Source of the DNA: Collodictyon triciliatum
Taxonomy: Eukaryota > CRuMs
Direction of reading: 5' to 3'
DNA length: 55,882 bases
Assembly: GCA_043381765.1 (NCBI GenBank)
Contig: JBHJMP010000301.1
Location: forward strand, 1 to 55,882
Made by a program: the position numbers and the translations under genes. This document shows positions 28,877 to 40,085 of the stretch, in pieces. How positions within the stretch are numbered: position 1 is the first letter of the stretch; the number at the start of each line of letters is the position of its first letter. Under the pieces are notes generated by a model that did not search any database, was not told the origin of the DNA, and saw only the letters and a list, made by a program, of their open reading frames with translations.

Positions 28877-30083
28877 CTAGTTTTCTCCGGAAGCGCTCGA
28901 AGTACTGGGCTCTGGCGTGTTGCATGAGTTCTTCTTTTTCAGTGCAGACACTTGCTTCTCTAGTTCCCTCTTTCGTGCTGTCATAAAAGTAATGTGTGGT
29001 GAGCAATTTCTGAGACCCTTTCATTTCTATCAAGCTGCTAGGTATTTTTTCTCTTATAGAATGATGGAAGAGTATATGGCTTGCAATTTATGCTACTCGT
29101 TGGCATCTCTTGTGATGTGTATAAAGTTTGGGCATTTATGATTCAGCTCGTCGGATGTGTATATCTGCATACCTTCCACAGCTTTCTTATCATGTATAAC
29201 CGGAAGAAACTTTGATACAATAGCGTTTTCTGGGTCTGTAGCTAGCACTAGAATTTATTTGGGATGATTAATGTGCAAATAAAAATGACTTTTTTACACT
29301 AAACCCCACTCCATATTATGTTATGGGTAGCGAATAGACAATATATGAGAAGAGTGAATAATAATCGGTATAACATTTTCATAATGATACTGAATAGGTG
29401 ACATATTTCGAAAGCTGCATATAAGGGTATTGTTTGTATCACTCCGGTCCCGAAAGACCCGAACGATTCTCATTTGGTTGGCCTGGATACCTATGTTTGC
29501 GATGTCCATGGCGTCGTCCCATCGCTCTGCAACCACGGCCGCATAAAACTATTGTCAGAGAGTCCTTTACAACCCGGAAGTGAAGGAGAAAAGGGGGTGA
29601 AACAAAAGAGCAGCATTTATCCGTTCGCTGGGTGTGCCGGCCGAAAGGCAGTCGAAACACGGCCCGAGCCAACAACCTGCACAGCGAACCCACCTTCTTC
29701 AAGAGCGACGCGGTGGCGGGCCTTTCGTCTTTGCCCGCGTCTGCAACCCCGGCGGGGTGGGGGCCGGAAAGAGGCCGATGGGCTGTGGTTGTGGCTGCTT
29801 CATGCGGCTGTGGCTGTGGCTGTGGCTGTGGCTGTGGCTGTGGCTGCCGAGGAGAGGGCGAGCGGGATGACAGCGGCCGTTGCGCTGCGGCTCGCCGAGA
29901 CCCAAGCGGGGGCTGTGCGGGGCTGCTGTGTGTGCCGGGCGGCGCTGAGTTTGGGGCCAGCGGTGGCAGGCGATCCCACGAGCCTCTGCGCGGCCCTGCG
30001 GCGTGTGCATCCAACGCGGTCGGGGCAGCAGGCAGCGGCCGGTTTGTGTGCCCCGTGGTCGGGGAGACAGGCAGGTGTGCCAT
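28877..30083 (-). CDS. Small TPR-like protein with Pro-Gln N-terminus (possibly ERICH2-like)
   Basis: Four exons join in phase to 207 aa: 29694-30083, 29491-29548, 29173-29247, 28877-28977. Residues 1-130 come from a GC-rich first exon and are Pro/Ala/Ser-rich, with an alternating Pro-Gln run. Residues about 125-178 form a helix pair, LLKKFYAAVVAERWDDAMDI then LATDPENAIVSKFLPVIHDK, typical of one TPR-like unit. The C-terminus is a basic coiled-coil (ARKRELEKQVSALKKK) and a Ser-rich tail. The TPR-like core resembles what I recall of the ERICH2 family of ciliated eukaryotes. That identification is inference and unverified; a generic TPR fragment is the alternative. The low-complexity N-terminus is unlikely to be conserved. 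Confidence 0.72.
29805..29846. repeat. GGCTGT hexanucleotide array (Pro-Gln codons on - strand)
   Basis: About seven GGCTGT units lie within exon 1 of the TPR-like gene, encoding alternating Gln-Pro. It is the same unit and reading as in the cyclase-like gene at 3653-3702. Confidence 0.9.
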
Positions 30084-30207
30084 GTCTAGGCCGCCTGCGT
30101 GGTCGCTGGTTGCGTTCCTTTTTTTTAAGTGTTTTCTTGTGTTGTGTTTGTTTTTTGTTCACGTTTTTTTTTTTTGTGTGTGTTGTATGTGTTTTTTTTA
30201 TGCATTC

Positions 30208-33200
30208 CTAAGACGGGTTCACGGCATCGGGATGGCAAAACAGAAAGTGGTGGTGGAGTCTGTAATCAGAACAGTAAGGGTCGGAGCATAAGCGCGGATG
30301 GGTATGCTGCGACTGGTGGTCCATGTTACTCAGCTCCCTGCAAAGCCCACCAGAGGGACATGTCGGCAGATTACCCACAATCCGCGAATGACCATTCGCG
30401 AAGGCGGCGCGCCCTAATTTCTCAGAAAACACGCGGAGGTTGGAACAAGGGTCGTCTGGGTCATCCTCCTGGATGGCTATCACCACCTGTCGAGAAGAAA
30501 AGAGTAGAACAGAATAGAAAAGAAAGATGATCAAGAAAGTTATAAGCGTCTGCATATAATTTGTATGGCTCCCGACCAACTACCACTACCAGCAACTTGA
30601 TGTATCAAGAGAGCCGAGCTAACACAGCTCGGTGAGGATGAAAAATAATCTGAAGGATAAGTTACAAAACTGGTCCTGTTAACACAAAAGATTCAAGACA
30701 TGTTTGTTTATTATTATCTTTTTCTTTTTCAATGAATCGAATAAAGGGAAAAAAATCTTTTTCTTTTTCAAAATTACAGCTGGTACTCACCTTTTTAAAA
30801 AAAACTGCAAATTGATAGAGCAGTGAGCGGTAGACTTCAGCTATAATATGATTTGGGTTTTCATATTGTTTGTCACATCCTAGAGGAACTAACACTAGAG
30901 CAGTTACTTCGTTCTGGACAGCCGTGCGAATAGCCCATTCTATCTTCTCCCTCACAATATAGAGGTCAACGAGGTTCATGTCCCCGTCTCTATCAAGCCG
31001 TGGGTTTGGTACTGGTGAAACACTCATGACATCACAGGTAAATGGCTTATTCAAGTAAGCATAGCCATAAAGATATCCTTTTCGAAAGACAACAACATCC
31101 TCGGTAGATATTCCGCCCCCTCTGCCACGGAAAGACCTTGCCAATGGATATCCCACAGCGCGGGTTGTCTGCACAGCAACATTCCAATTTGAATCCAAAC
31201 TCTGGCAAATGTTTGACTGGCGAAACAGAGACTCCTCTTGACTTCCAACCCTTGCTTTGTAATCTCCACCAGGTTTTTCGGGATTAGCAACTGACAATAA
31301 TGCAACTTTGAATCCTTCATCTGACAAGCTCTCTGCCACCGTTAGGGCATCAACACCAACAACACGGACGATACATTCACCAACAGGAGTTCTCTTGTTA
31401 ATTTGTATCGGAAGAAATGAAAATACAGACTGTTTTGGGCGAGGCAGAGTAAGAGCTTCCCCTTTTGGGGTCATGTAACTTCCCTTTCGAAGACATTCGA
31501 TTGTCGTACCCATCACCATTAAATGCATAGAAGCAACGTGCTTCTGAACATCAATCGAATCTCTTTTATTTCGACTTATTACCCCTGACTTTATTTCCGC
31601 TATGTCCTTCAACCACGTATCTGGATCCCATTTTTTATGAAAAACGGGATGGTTTGAAGGAATATTCCAAACATTGTGGATTTTTGCAAGACTCTGGCTA
31701 ATAAACATGGAATCAGAGGGCAATCCATGACACTCAGAGTTTATCTTGTTTCCACCAACAAGGTTGTCTGTGCATTTATCACATATTTCAGGTATGACGC
31801 CAGATATTTGATTAGATTCTGACATAAACCTTGGTAACGCTCCATTTCCAAAGTGATATGTATCATTTGCCATAGCATTCTGCTCATGTATTCGATGAGC
31901 AGTCTTTTTATCGTACCCATGTAGATCTCTTTTACTGACATAAATTGTTTCATTTTCCAGAGCTACTTCACCCTTCTTAGCCAAGGAGTCAAGGATCTCC
32001 AATGTCGATATATACAGGTACAGCAATCGAGAATCTACTTCGTATACAGATATCAATTTTCCATTCAAAGCAGAGTTCAAAGTATCATATAGTAGATGGG
32101 AATCAATAGTAAACTCTGGACCATACGCATATAAACAGAAAGGAATCAGCTGAACTGTTATGGATTCTATTATTAATTGTCCACTTTCAACCCTGAAGTA
32201 ATCTGTGATGCTTCGGAATGATATATGAAGAAATTTACAGTTGTCCAAAATGCTGATTGTTGCTTCATACTCTGCTAGTAACAATCTCAATTTTTTCGCA
32301 CATGAGAGAGAAGCGGGGAAGTCCCGAACAAAGCACTCGATTGGAGAAGTTCTCAAAACGCTAAAAACATATTCATCAAGCGACATGGTACGAAGGTTTA
32401 CATACTCTATACAAGACTGGGCTGAGCTAAAAATTAACAACCCCAAGTTAAGGGTATTTGATATTATGATATCTACAATATTAGAGTCTCTTTTTTTTAG
32501 TTTTTCTACCAGTGCACCAAACATAACGGCAAAGTGTTCATTTCTTAAATGAGGAAGTAGTATGGCTGCATATGTGTGATTCATGTCGTGTTCTACAGTA
32601 GTATGCTGGAATTGTGGGGGAAAAGGTAATCTTGATGAAGGTTTTGAAACCAAACTGGAGAGCATGCTAGTTTTAGCATTAGATATTGCACCATCCGATG
32701 CACGATTCTCTATGGCTGTTGATGATTTACTTGCTGACTTTCTCGTTAATTTTGTCTTCCTTTTTCCCTGAAGCCTCGAGTACGCCTCATCTTCAGATCT
32801 GGTGTTTGTTTTTGGGATGACAGTATTATGTATTTCCCCAATTTGGAGCTGTGTATTGGATGATTTCCTTTTCCACTTGAAAGATAACTGTAATGAAGAG
32901 TTTATGAAAAGAAAAAATTTATTCCTTTGTTTAGATGGGCGAAAGTGGTCGAAGAATTGAAGTATGGTTCATAATCTATATGGCCTAAAAACAAATATGT
33001 GAGTGTATTTGGTTCAAGATTTAAGTTATTTTTTTTTAGGAAGTGTGCCTTTGTAATACAACATTAGAATATTATTTGCAATGAAGTGAGACACTAACCT
33101 TGTAATCCGTCATGTTTTCTTCAAAGCTGCTCCACATCTCATCAAAATCAGAATCCTTAAATATGACAACATATTCATCAGAAATCAAATGAAGAAAATT

Positions 33201-33593
33201 CCAGTTGGGGGCCAGCTTAAACGATATCAGTTCATCACAAAGTTCTTTTGCTCGACCTCTTGCACTTCGAATTACTACTAGAGTGTCTGGCTCACAGCTT
33301 AATTGGATCTGAATGGATATTAAATATTGTAAATAAATGAACCGTAAGGGACTAATGGGTAATTTTACACCCACAAAAAAGTGAATGGAAAATGAAAGCA
33401 ATGATAAGCGGGGTAACTAAACTTTGTTGTTGTTTTTGTTGTTTTTGTTGTTTTTGTTGTTTTTGTTGTTTTTGTTGTTTTTGTTGTTTTTGTTGTTTTT
33501 GTTGTTTTTGTTGTTTTTGTTTTTGTTTTTGTTTTTGTTTTTGTTTTTGTTTTTGTTTTTGTTTTTGTTTTTGTTTTTGTTTTTGTTTTTGTT

Positions 33594-33677
<84 letters not shown>

Positions 33678-34134
33678 AATAAAAGAAAGCTGGGTTTAAT
33701 GTCATCCTCGTGATTTGATAGGTGCCACAAAATGAAGATAAAAACGATGCAGATAAAGCATACTTTGGGTGTGATATGAGCGTGAATGATGCAAGAAAGA
33801 GAAGGCGTTTTGAGGATAAAGAGTGAACAATATAGGAAAAGAAATGTCTAAATGGCCTGTTTAAGCGTGGCTGAGAGACATAACGAGTGGTGTATCTGAG
33901 GGTGGCAGGTAAAACCTTTGCATTTTCGATTTGGATGGGGCTGTCGAGGACAAAGAGCTCATAAAACTTGGATAGGCTTGTCGTGGTAACAAGAGCCGCA
34001 TTTGACCCAGTGTCCATGTGAATGTTTCTGACGTCCAAGACAACACGGTACGCCCGAGACAAGCCAGATTGCAGTTTCTCGCGCGTCAGACGCACCCCTG
34101 CGTTGCAAGTGAGACGCACTCGGAACGTAGACAT
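30208..34134 (-). CDS. Bacterial-type poly(ADP-ribose) glycohydrolase with extended N-terminus
   Basis: Four exons, all phase 0, give 946 aa: 33880-34134, 33099-33308, 30791-32887, 30208-30486. The C-terminal third is the macrodomain of the microbial PARG family (TIGR02452 type): VALLSVANPEKPGGDYKARV, then QEESLFRQS with the paired catalytic Glu (about residue 705), then ALVLVPLGCDKQYENP and VVIAIQEDDPDDPCSNLRVF. This family cleaves poly(ADP-ribose). The usual Gly-Gly-Gly is Gly-Gly-Asp here. Residues 1-85 and 86-155 each show an alternation of strands and helices resembling small RRM-like folds (VRLTCNAGVRLTREKLQSGL; DEYVVIFKDSDFDEMWSSF), an inference. Residues about 156-600 are a basic linker and a large helical region I do not recognise. 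Intron 1 carries a giant T/TTTTTG tract. Confidence 0.85.
33424..33663. repeat. TTTTTGTTG / TTTTTG arrays followed by about 70-bp poly-T
   Basis: Consecutive blocks lie in PARG intron 1: TTTTTGTTG-type units (33424-33510), TTTTTG units (33511-33593), then an almost uninterrupted T run (33594-33663). On the transcribed strand this reads A/CAA-rich. Translations (Phe-Cys, Gln-Lys) are artefacts. Confidence 0.95.
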
Positions 34135-34600
34135 GACCGCACAACGCGCAGGCCGATCAAAGAAACTCAAGCGGGCCTATTCTCTCTTTACTCTTTATTC
34201 TTTTTCTCTTCGTCAGATGAGTCCTTTGTGCGCAGCTGGGCCAAGCGAGGCTGGGCGGTTCGTTTATTATTGGCGTGTGGGTTGTGTGGGTTGTCGGGTG
34301 CCGCGGCTTGTGAATGACCCAGACAGGCAAAATTCCCGCTTTGGGCACAAAGAGACGGGGAGGGAAGGGCAGCGTTTGGAGCGACTTGTGCTGTGAATCC
34401 CGTCGCCCGGCCGTGGCTCGCGGCCTCAACGAGAGGTCGTCCCGAACTGCGCAAAGAACTCGCTGGTGGGCTGGTTTGTGTACACGCTATTGTACAGATG
34501 GTCGTATCTGTGGCTGGGCGATTAGAACAACTGCTGCGCCCTCGTTTCAGGTGAAGATACAGCAAGGCAGGGAGTGTGGCGACAATCGAGCAACAAAGAT
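34135..34600. other. Spacer between PARG start and RIB43A 3' end
   Basis: 466 bp of relatively GC-rich sequence upstream of PARG, which presumably contains its promoter and the RIB43A 3' untranslated region. No motif is identified. Confidence 0.45.
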
Positions 34601-36794
34601 TCACCTCTGCTTATGCTCTTCCGCCTGTCTCTCATGCTCGCGGTGCTGTTCTTGAAGTTGGCGCTGGCTAATCCGCTTTTTTTCGCGCTCTTGAAGTATG
34701 GCACTGCGCCTCAATGCTTCTTGCTGTTGGTCCCACTGCCTCTGCTCTTCTTGCTCGAGTTCTTTTTGAGTCTGGGCAAATTGTTTGCCTTGTTAGTGGA
34801 TGCGTGAGAACTTGTAAGGTGACAGGTCGGGAAGATACCACAAGACACATCAGACATCCACCAGGCATATAAACACCTATTATTACTGGAATTGTTTTGG
34901 ATATGTAAAGACCAGGCCAACTGTTTACCATTTTTTGCTTTCGCTGTCTTTCTTGTTCCTTTAAAATTGCCTCGCGTTCTCGTGCGCTCATTCCTTTGTA
35001 TTGTGCAGTGATTAACCTAAGTATGCGGATGCAAAGTATATTAAATCACTATTTTGACATTATTTAAGAGTGAAAATATAATGAGTATGTAAGGATTGCA
35101 TTACAGACATCAGCAGTACCTCGTATCCAACAAATTATGTTTGAAAAAACAAAATATAGCTGCGATGAAAAATTAAAAGGAAGAAGGAAAAAGAAATCAC
35201 CAGTTAATTGAAGAGGTTCAATTACCTGTTTGGCATCGTTTCACTAAAGGCAAGAGCTGGGTTTTCTGTCATCATGTCTGCATGGAGGATGTGCTGGATC
35301 TCTGATTCAGACTGTTGCGCATCTTTCAGGCGGTATTCCAAATCTTTCTCTCTCTTTTCTAGAGCCTAGGAATATGGGAAAAAATATATACAGTTTCTAT
35401 GATTACTTTTATTCATCATTTACGGTTTAAAATCAATGATATTTCTCTTTCTTTTGTTCAAAGTATTTAGATTGATTCGTCAATATAAAAGTTGTAGCAA
35501 GGTGGGCCGTGATATTGGAAGTTTGCTGATTTCCTAAAGATCGTACATACATTTGGAATATTTAGCACTTACTTGATGACGGTGGTAGCTCCCAAGCATC
35601 ATAACATCATGCTTTCTTCGTTCTTCAAGTTCCCGCTCAATATATGAGGCTTCCTGAAGAAGAGATGCTTCCATGTCCTCGTATTGCCTATGATTATAGC
35701 AATTGGTTGATTGAACTCTCTGGGGGTTCTCTTTATGTGTTTTATTGTTTTGAGCTGAGTCATATTCACGGAATGTTGTACTGGTGCAAGAGGTATGGTA
35801 AGACAAACCTGTCTAATGTACGCTCCTGGGTGCGTCGTTGTGATTTCTCCTCTGCGTGTTGTTGGATCCAAACTCTCATCTGTTCTTGTTGAATTGCTTT
35901 TCTTTCTGGATTCGACAGGTCCTCTCCAACAAATTTCTGCATGCTGGAAGGCCCGATTCTTGGGTCATCGTCACTAATCTGAATGACATGAATGGAAACA
36001 CATGTTGATTTTGATATAAATATATTCACGATAGCACTAGATCCGGCAAAAAAATAATAATAATAATTGCTGGTGTTGTATATCAGAATAATTAGAGTTG
36101 ATATTGAGCTACACAAGAACATGTCATTTTTCATCAAAAACTTAACAATTTAATTTATGTACGAAATGATGAATATGATTGGATAATAAAAGAATCATTC
36201 AACACGCACTCTGGCAGGAAGTCCTTTCTTGAGTGATTCTGGGTCGTTCAAATCAAACTCCCTGCGACTTTGGAATGTTTGGTGATCTTTCCGATAGGAA
36301 ATGATATTTTCGATTTGCTTCTTTCTAAATTCTTGGCGGTCCTTCTCTTGCAACTCTAACATGACTGTCTGTTCACGTACCATGTTTTCTACATTCGGAC
36401 CATCATATTAGTGGTTGCTGCTCCATTTATAACACGGAGCAACAAATCCATCAATAAAAATAAGAATATTAAAAATAAAAAAAAAGGTGGCTGTAGTGCG
36501 CGCATGTAAATATCAATCAAGTGAATTGAAATAAGCAAAGTACCGAAATACGCTTCCCGCAACCTTTCTGCCTCTTTGGCCTCCTGCTTATCATGGATCT
36601 GCTTCTGTATCCCTTCTGTGTCGATCTGTGTGTGGGAGGTGCTTGAGAATACATTTGGAGTCGATCTCAAAATGAAAGGCACGCCCAACTGCGACCACGC
36701 AAGGAGTGGACAAGGACATGGGAGCTATCATGCCCCTTTTCTCTCAAAGACACTCACCCCAGCGACTGAACACTGCCATAAAAGAGGACACAGA

Positions 36795-36889
<95 letters not shown>

Positions 36890-37086
36890 GGAATGATGAA
36901 GAAAAAGAAGAAAAGATGAAGGGAGGAAGTGGAAGGGCAAACCCCAAAGTGGCGCTTGTATGGATCGAGAACAGCCTTCTTGCGCTCTTCCTCCGCGATG
37001 CGGCGACGCTCTGTGCTTGCTCTCATCTTGTCTTCAGCAGACAGGATGCGGCGTGAGAAGGTGTCGGGTTCGGCCGGAAGGCTCAT
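34601..37086 (-). CDS. RIB43A flagellar doublet-microtubule protein
   Basis: Eight exons join in phase to 383 aa, the usual RIB43A length: 36943-37086, 36544-36688, 36210-36388, 35809-35978, 35573-35687, 35226-35365, 34929-35016, 34601-34771. The protein is almost entirely charged helix. Family hallmarks appear in order: SRRILSAEDKMRASTERRR, SRREFDLNDPESLKKGLPAR, then DDDPRIGPSSMQKFVGEDL, then HADMMTENPALAFSE, QYKGMSAREREAIL and a Gln/Glu/Arg-rich C-terminus (EEQRQWDQQQEALRR). RIB43A is a microtubule inner protein of the ribbon region of axonemal doublets, so this organism should build a flagellum. The start MSLPAEPDTF is the first Met in the GC-rich first exon. The gene is divergent from the Apd1-like gene across 0.6 kb. 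Intron 1 holds an AAT array. Confidence 0.95.
36797..36888. repeat. Perfect AAT trinucleotide array in RIB43A intron 1
   Basis: About 30 perfect AAT units in intron 1 of RIB43A, roughly 50 bp from the exon 1 donor. Confidence 0.95.
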
Positions 37087-37682
37087 TGCGGGGACGGGCT
37101 GTGCTGTTGGTGCGGCTGGGACGGAGAGTGAGGCGCGTGTATGTGAGGCTGAGGACGCGCGTTGCAGGGCGGCACTTTGGCACGGCAGAAAGGTGGAGGG
37201 ATTCTGGTGCTGTGTGTTGGGGGCGGACGATCGGCGCCGGTGTGGAGCGGGTTGCCATTTGACAAGGCAGGCGGGAGCTGTTGGGAAATGGATATAAAGG
37301 GAGTAACGGTGTTTGTGGCTGCGTTTGTGGAAATTACTTTCTCTGCAGCACAATTGCGATAAGAGGCATATATTTTCTTGCAGGAGATTTCATATCTATA
37401 TATTTAATTATACGAGATGCTGAGTTGTTGCATGGAAGCATTCTGCAGACGGAACATTCCTGAGTGTGACTTGTCGCCCTCGCTGCACACAAGCCAGTTT
37501 CACCAAAGAACTGTGGGGCGCAACGGAGCACACTTCTGCCGCGACCCAACACGGCCAACAACAACAGCAACCACTAAGGCAGAAGACGCAGAGGATCGCC
37601 CATGTTCGCGTCGCTTCGACGAGTGGGCGCAACACTCTCCTCCCTCAGGAACCCTCTCTCAGCGTTTTCCTCCTCCAGAAGA
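37087..37682. promoter_or_regulatory. Divergent spacer between RIB43A and Apd1-like gene
   Basis: 596 bp between divergent start codons. The first 200 bp are GC-rich and continuous with RIB43A exon 1, the centre is AT-rich and the last part is GC-richer again. A shared promoter is inferred from layout; no element is identified. Confidence 0.45.
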
Positions 37683-39605
37683 ATGGACGCCGGCGAAACC
37701 TTCCACGGCTCTGTGCCCCGCTACGATCGCCACCTGGTTGTCTTCACAGACAAGCTGGACTGGTGAGCTGAAGACCAACCAGGCCTTGACACTTGCATCT
37801 TGCTTTTTTTCTTTTTCTTTTCCCTTTTTTCCTTTTTTTCTTTTTTCTTTTTTTCTTTTTTTTCTTTTTTCCTTTTTTTCCTTTTTTTTTCTTTTTTTCT
37901 TTTTTTCTTTTTCTTTTTTGCTTTTTGCTTTTTGCTTTTTGCCTCACCTGCGGGCTATTTTTTTGATGCCGGCCCTCACACTCCCCTATGCAGGACACGA
38001 AACGCAGAGGACGACAACTCTTTCCTCCGTGCCTTCAGCGACAAACTGGGTCTCAAGAAGGTCTGTGCTTGTTCTCCGCCGACATTCCGCGCTCTTTACT
38101 CGAATGCTTGTCTCGTGTGCGCATGTGTTCCACTCGGCTGTGGCTTTCAGTCTCCGTTGTCAACACGCTGCCGTCCAGCATCAGACCGTTGGCCCAACCC
38201 TGGCAAGAGTGCGCACCAAAGGCCGTTAAGCGTGGCGGGTGCCGATCCCGAAAACATCGAAACAATTGTTGGAAACATATGCGCGCATCTAGGCGCGTGC
38301 GTCCAACAATGCCGCATGTTGGCTGCGTCGGTTTTGCGCCTATGAATTGTTTTTTTTTGTTGCTATCCTTTGCTCTTTGGATTCATGACTATGTTTTTAT
38401 TTTCTATTGACTTTTAGAGTTACATCGCACGTAAAGTCAAGTTCAGCACCGCAGGTGCCTTTGGTGTCCATGATGACTTTGGCAGCGCAAAGCAGGTATA
38501 ATTGATCGTTTCCTCGTCATATCCACAACAAATGACCGTTGTTCAAAGGCATGCCATAGAATAACGGAAAACTGGAGTGATACTGAACATGCGGGCTGTG
38601 CATTGAACATATATTCTCTTTATCAAAACTGAAACTCGATTCTTTCTGTATTCTAACCGAAATTCAACCAACTGAACAGGGCGCTTTCAATGTCGCCCTT
38701 TTCCCTGATAACATCCTTTTCAAGAATATGACGGAGGAACACATAGATAAGTTCGTACAAGATGTCTTGCTGGATGAGAAACAAATCGATGGAATCGAGC
38801 AACAGCCCATCCCCGCAAATCTAGTGAGCTTTTATATTTGGGGAACTATTCTTGCTTGACATTGTTACTAATGATAGAGTACTTTCTTATTTTTTAAAAA
38901 AACCAAAAAAATAATATCTGTGAAAATCAAATTGCATAGTCCACCTCTCAGACAAACAATGCGATGAATCGAATTAAACACATCCACTGAGTAGGACGGG
39001 TCAAAAAAGTGCCGGATATTTGTCTGTACTCATATGACACGGGATGCGCGGTGCGGGAACATGGGCCCAGCTATCTTGAAGACTTTGCAAGAGGAGGTGG
39101 CCGGACGAGACATAGCGGAGCGTGTGCATCTATATGGAATCAGTCATGTTGGAGGTCATCATTTTGCCGGTGAGTTTCTTGTATCGCCAATAAACATATT
39201 CTAGCAAAGCAAAGCAAAGCAAAGCAAAGCAAAGCAAAGCAAAGCAAAGCAAANNNNNNNNNNAAACAAAACAAAACAAAACAAAACAAAACAAAACAAA
39301 ACAAAACAAAACAAGACAAAACAAAGCATGTATGTGTTGTGTTGACCGCACTACGCTCGATTTCTTAAGGCTAAGAACATTCAACAATACTGAAAGGTAC
39401 AGGAAATGTGATTGTTTATCCTGGTGGAGATTGGTATGGGCGTATGACTACTGATGAAGTCCCTAAACTCCTGGACAGCATATTTGGGTCGAAGGAGGTT
39501 TTCACATCCCACTGGCGAGGGCGGATGGGACTTATTCACGAGAGACAGGAGGAGTTGTTCGAGCAATGGGATTGTGGAAATTGTTCCAAGGCCCTTGACT
39601 GGTGA
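37683..39605 (+). CDS. Apd1/Aim32-type thioredoxin-like [2Fe-2S] protein (sucrase/ferredoxin-like family)
   Basis: Six exons join in phase to 248 aa: 37683-37762, 37994-38060, 38418-38495, 38680-38823, 38995-39169, 39403-39605. The N-terminus MDAGETFHGSVPRYDRHLVV matches the family start (HG.VP.Y.RH..V.T). The C-terminal half has RIFVCTHMTRDARCG, then HVGGHHFAGN, then VIVYPGGDWYGRM. In yeast Apd1 and Aim32 a thioredoxin-like ferredoxin domain holds a [2Fe-2S] cluster with Cys and His ligands; the Cys pair and the HVGGH motif seen here fit that scheme. The biological role in this family (redox, in cytosol or mitochondria) is incompletely known. The protein ends CGNCSKALDW. No targeting peptide is evident. 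Intron 1 is a long T/C tract. Confidence 0.92.
37803..37940 (+). repeat. T-rich tract in Apd1-like intron 1
   Basis: Runs of T broken by C or CC, ending in TTTTTGC units, fill most of intron 1 (37763-37993). It is the same type of tract as HP1 intron 2. Confidence 0.85.
39205..39326. repeat. AAAGC array, 10-N gap, AAAAC array in Apd1-like intron 5
   Basis: About ten AAAGC units are followed by ten N (39254-39263) and then about eleven AAAAC units. The change of unit across the gap suggests a compound array whose transition was not assembled. Confidence 0.92.
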
Positions 39606-40085
39606 CATCCTCTTCCAGCATTGTGGCTCAACCACAAGAGCATCTCGCAGTAGATAGCATTAAACAGACTCATTAAGTGAATAAATAAATTAAACAAAAC
39701 GAAACAGAAACTCCGATAGGCGGCCATGGCGCACTCCAGTGCATTGGGAATTCATCCACAAATTATTTTTCTTTTCAACCTCCTACGCTGGTCTATGGAG
39801 CGTCAGGCTCATCAATATTACATTTTACTACTTTGTTAATGTAACACAGTAATCTACTTAGGCTTAAACAAACCTAATACACATGGAGCATCAGTGCAAT
39901 CATAAACCCATTCACAAATAATGACAAAACATCTTACAATTAGCTTTCAAAAGGAGATTCAAGATTTGCGCCCTGCTATTTGGGTTCAAGGTCGTTTATG
40001 TCCAATCAACGGTAGAGCTGTGTTACTTTAATATGGAGCATATTGCTTCGGCTTTCCCTTCGTTGTGGCTTCCGTTGGAGTCTAA
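39606..40085. other. Convergent intergenic region
   Basis: 480 bp between the 3' ends of the Apd1-like (+) and WDR89-like (-) genes. No feature is recognised. Confidence 0.6.

Noticed and set aside
33600-33663. Poly-T run as evidence of an inserted retroelement
   Set aside because: No element body, reverse transcriptase fragment or target-site duplication is visible around it.
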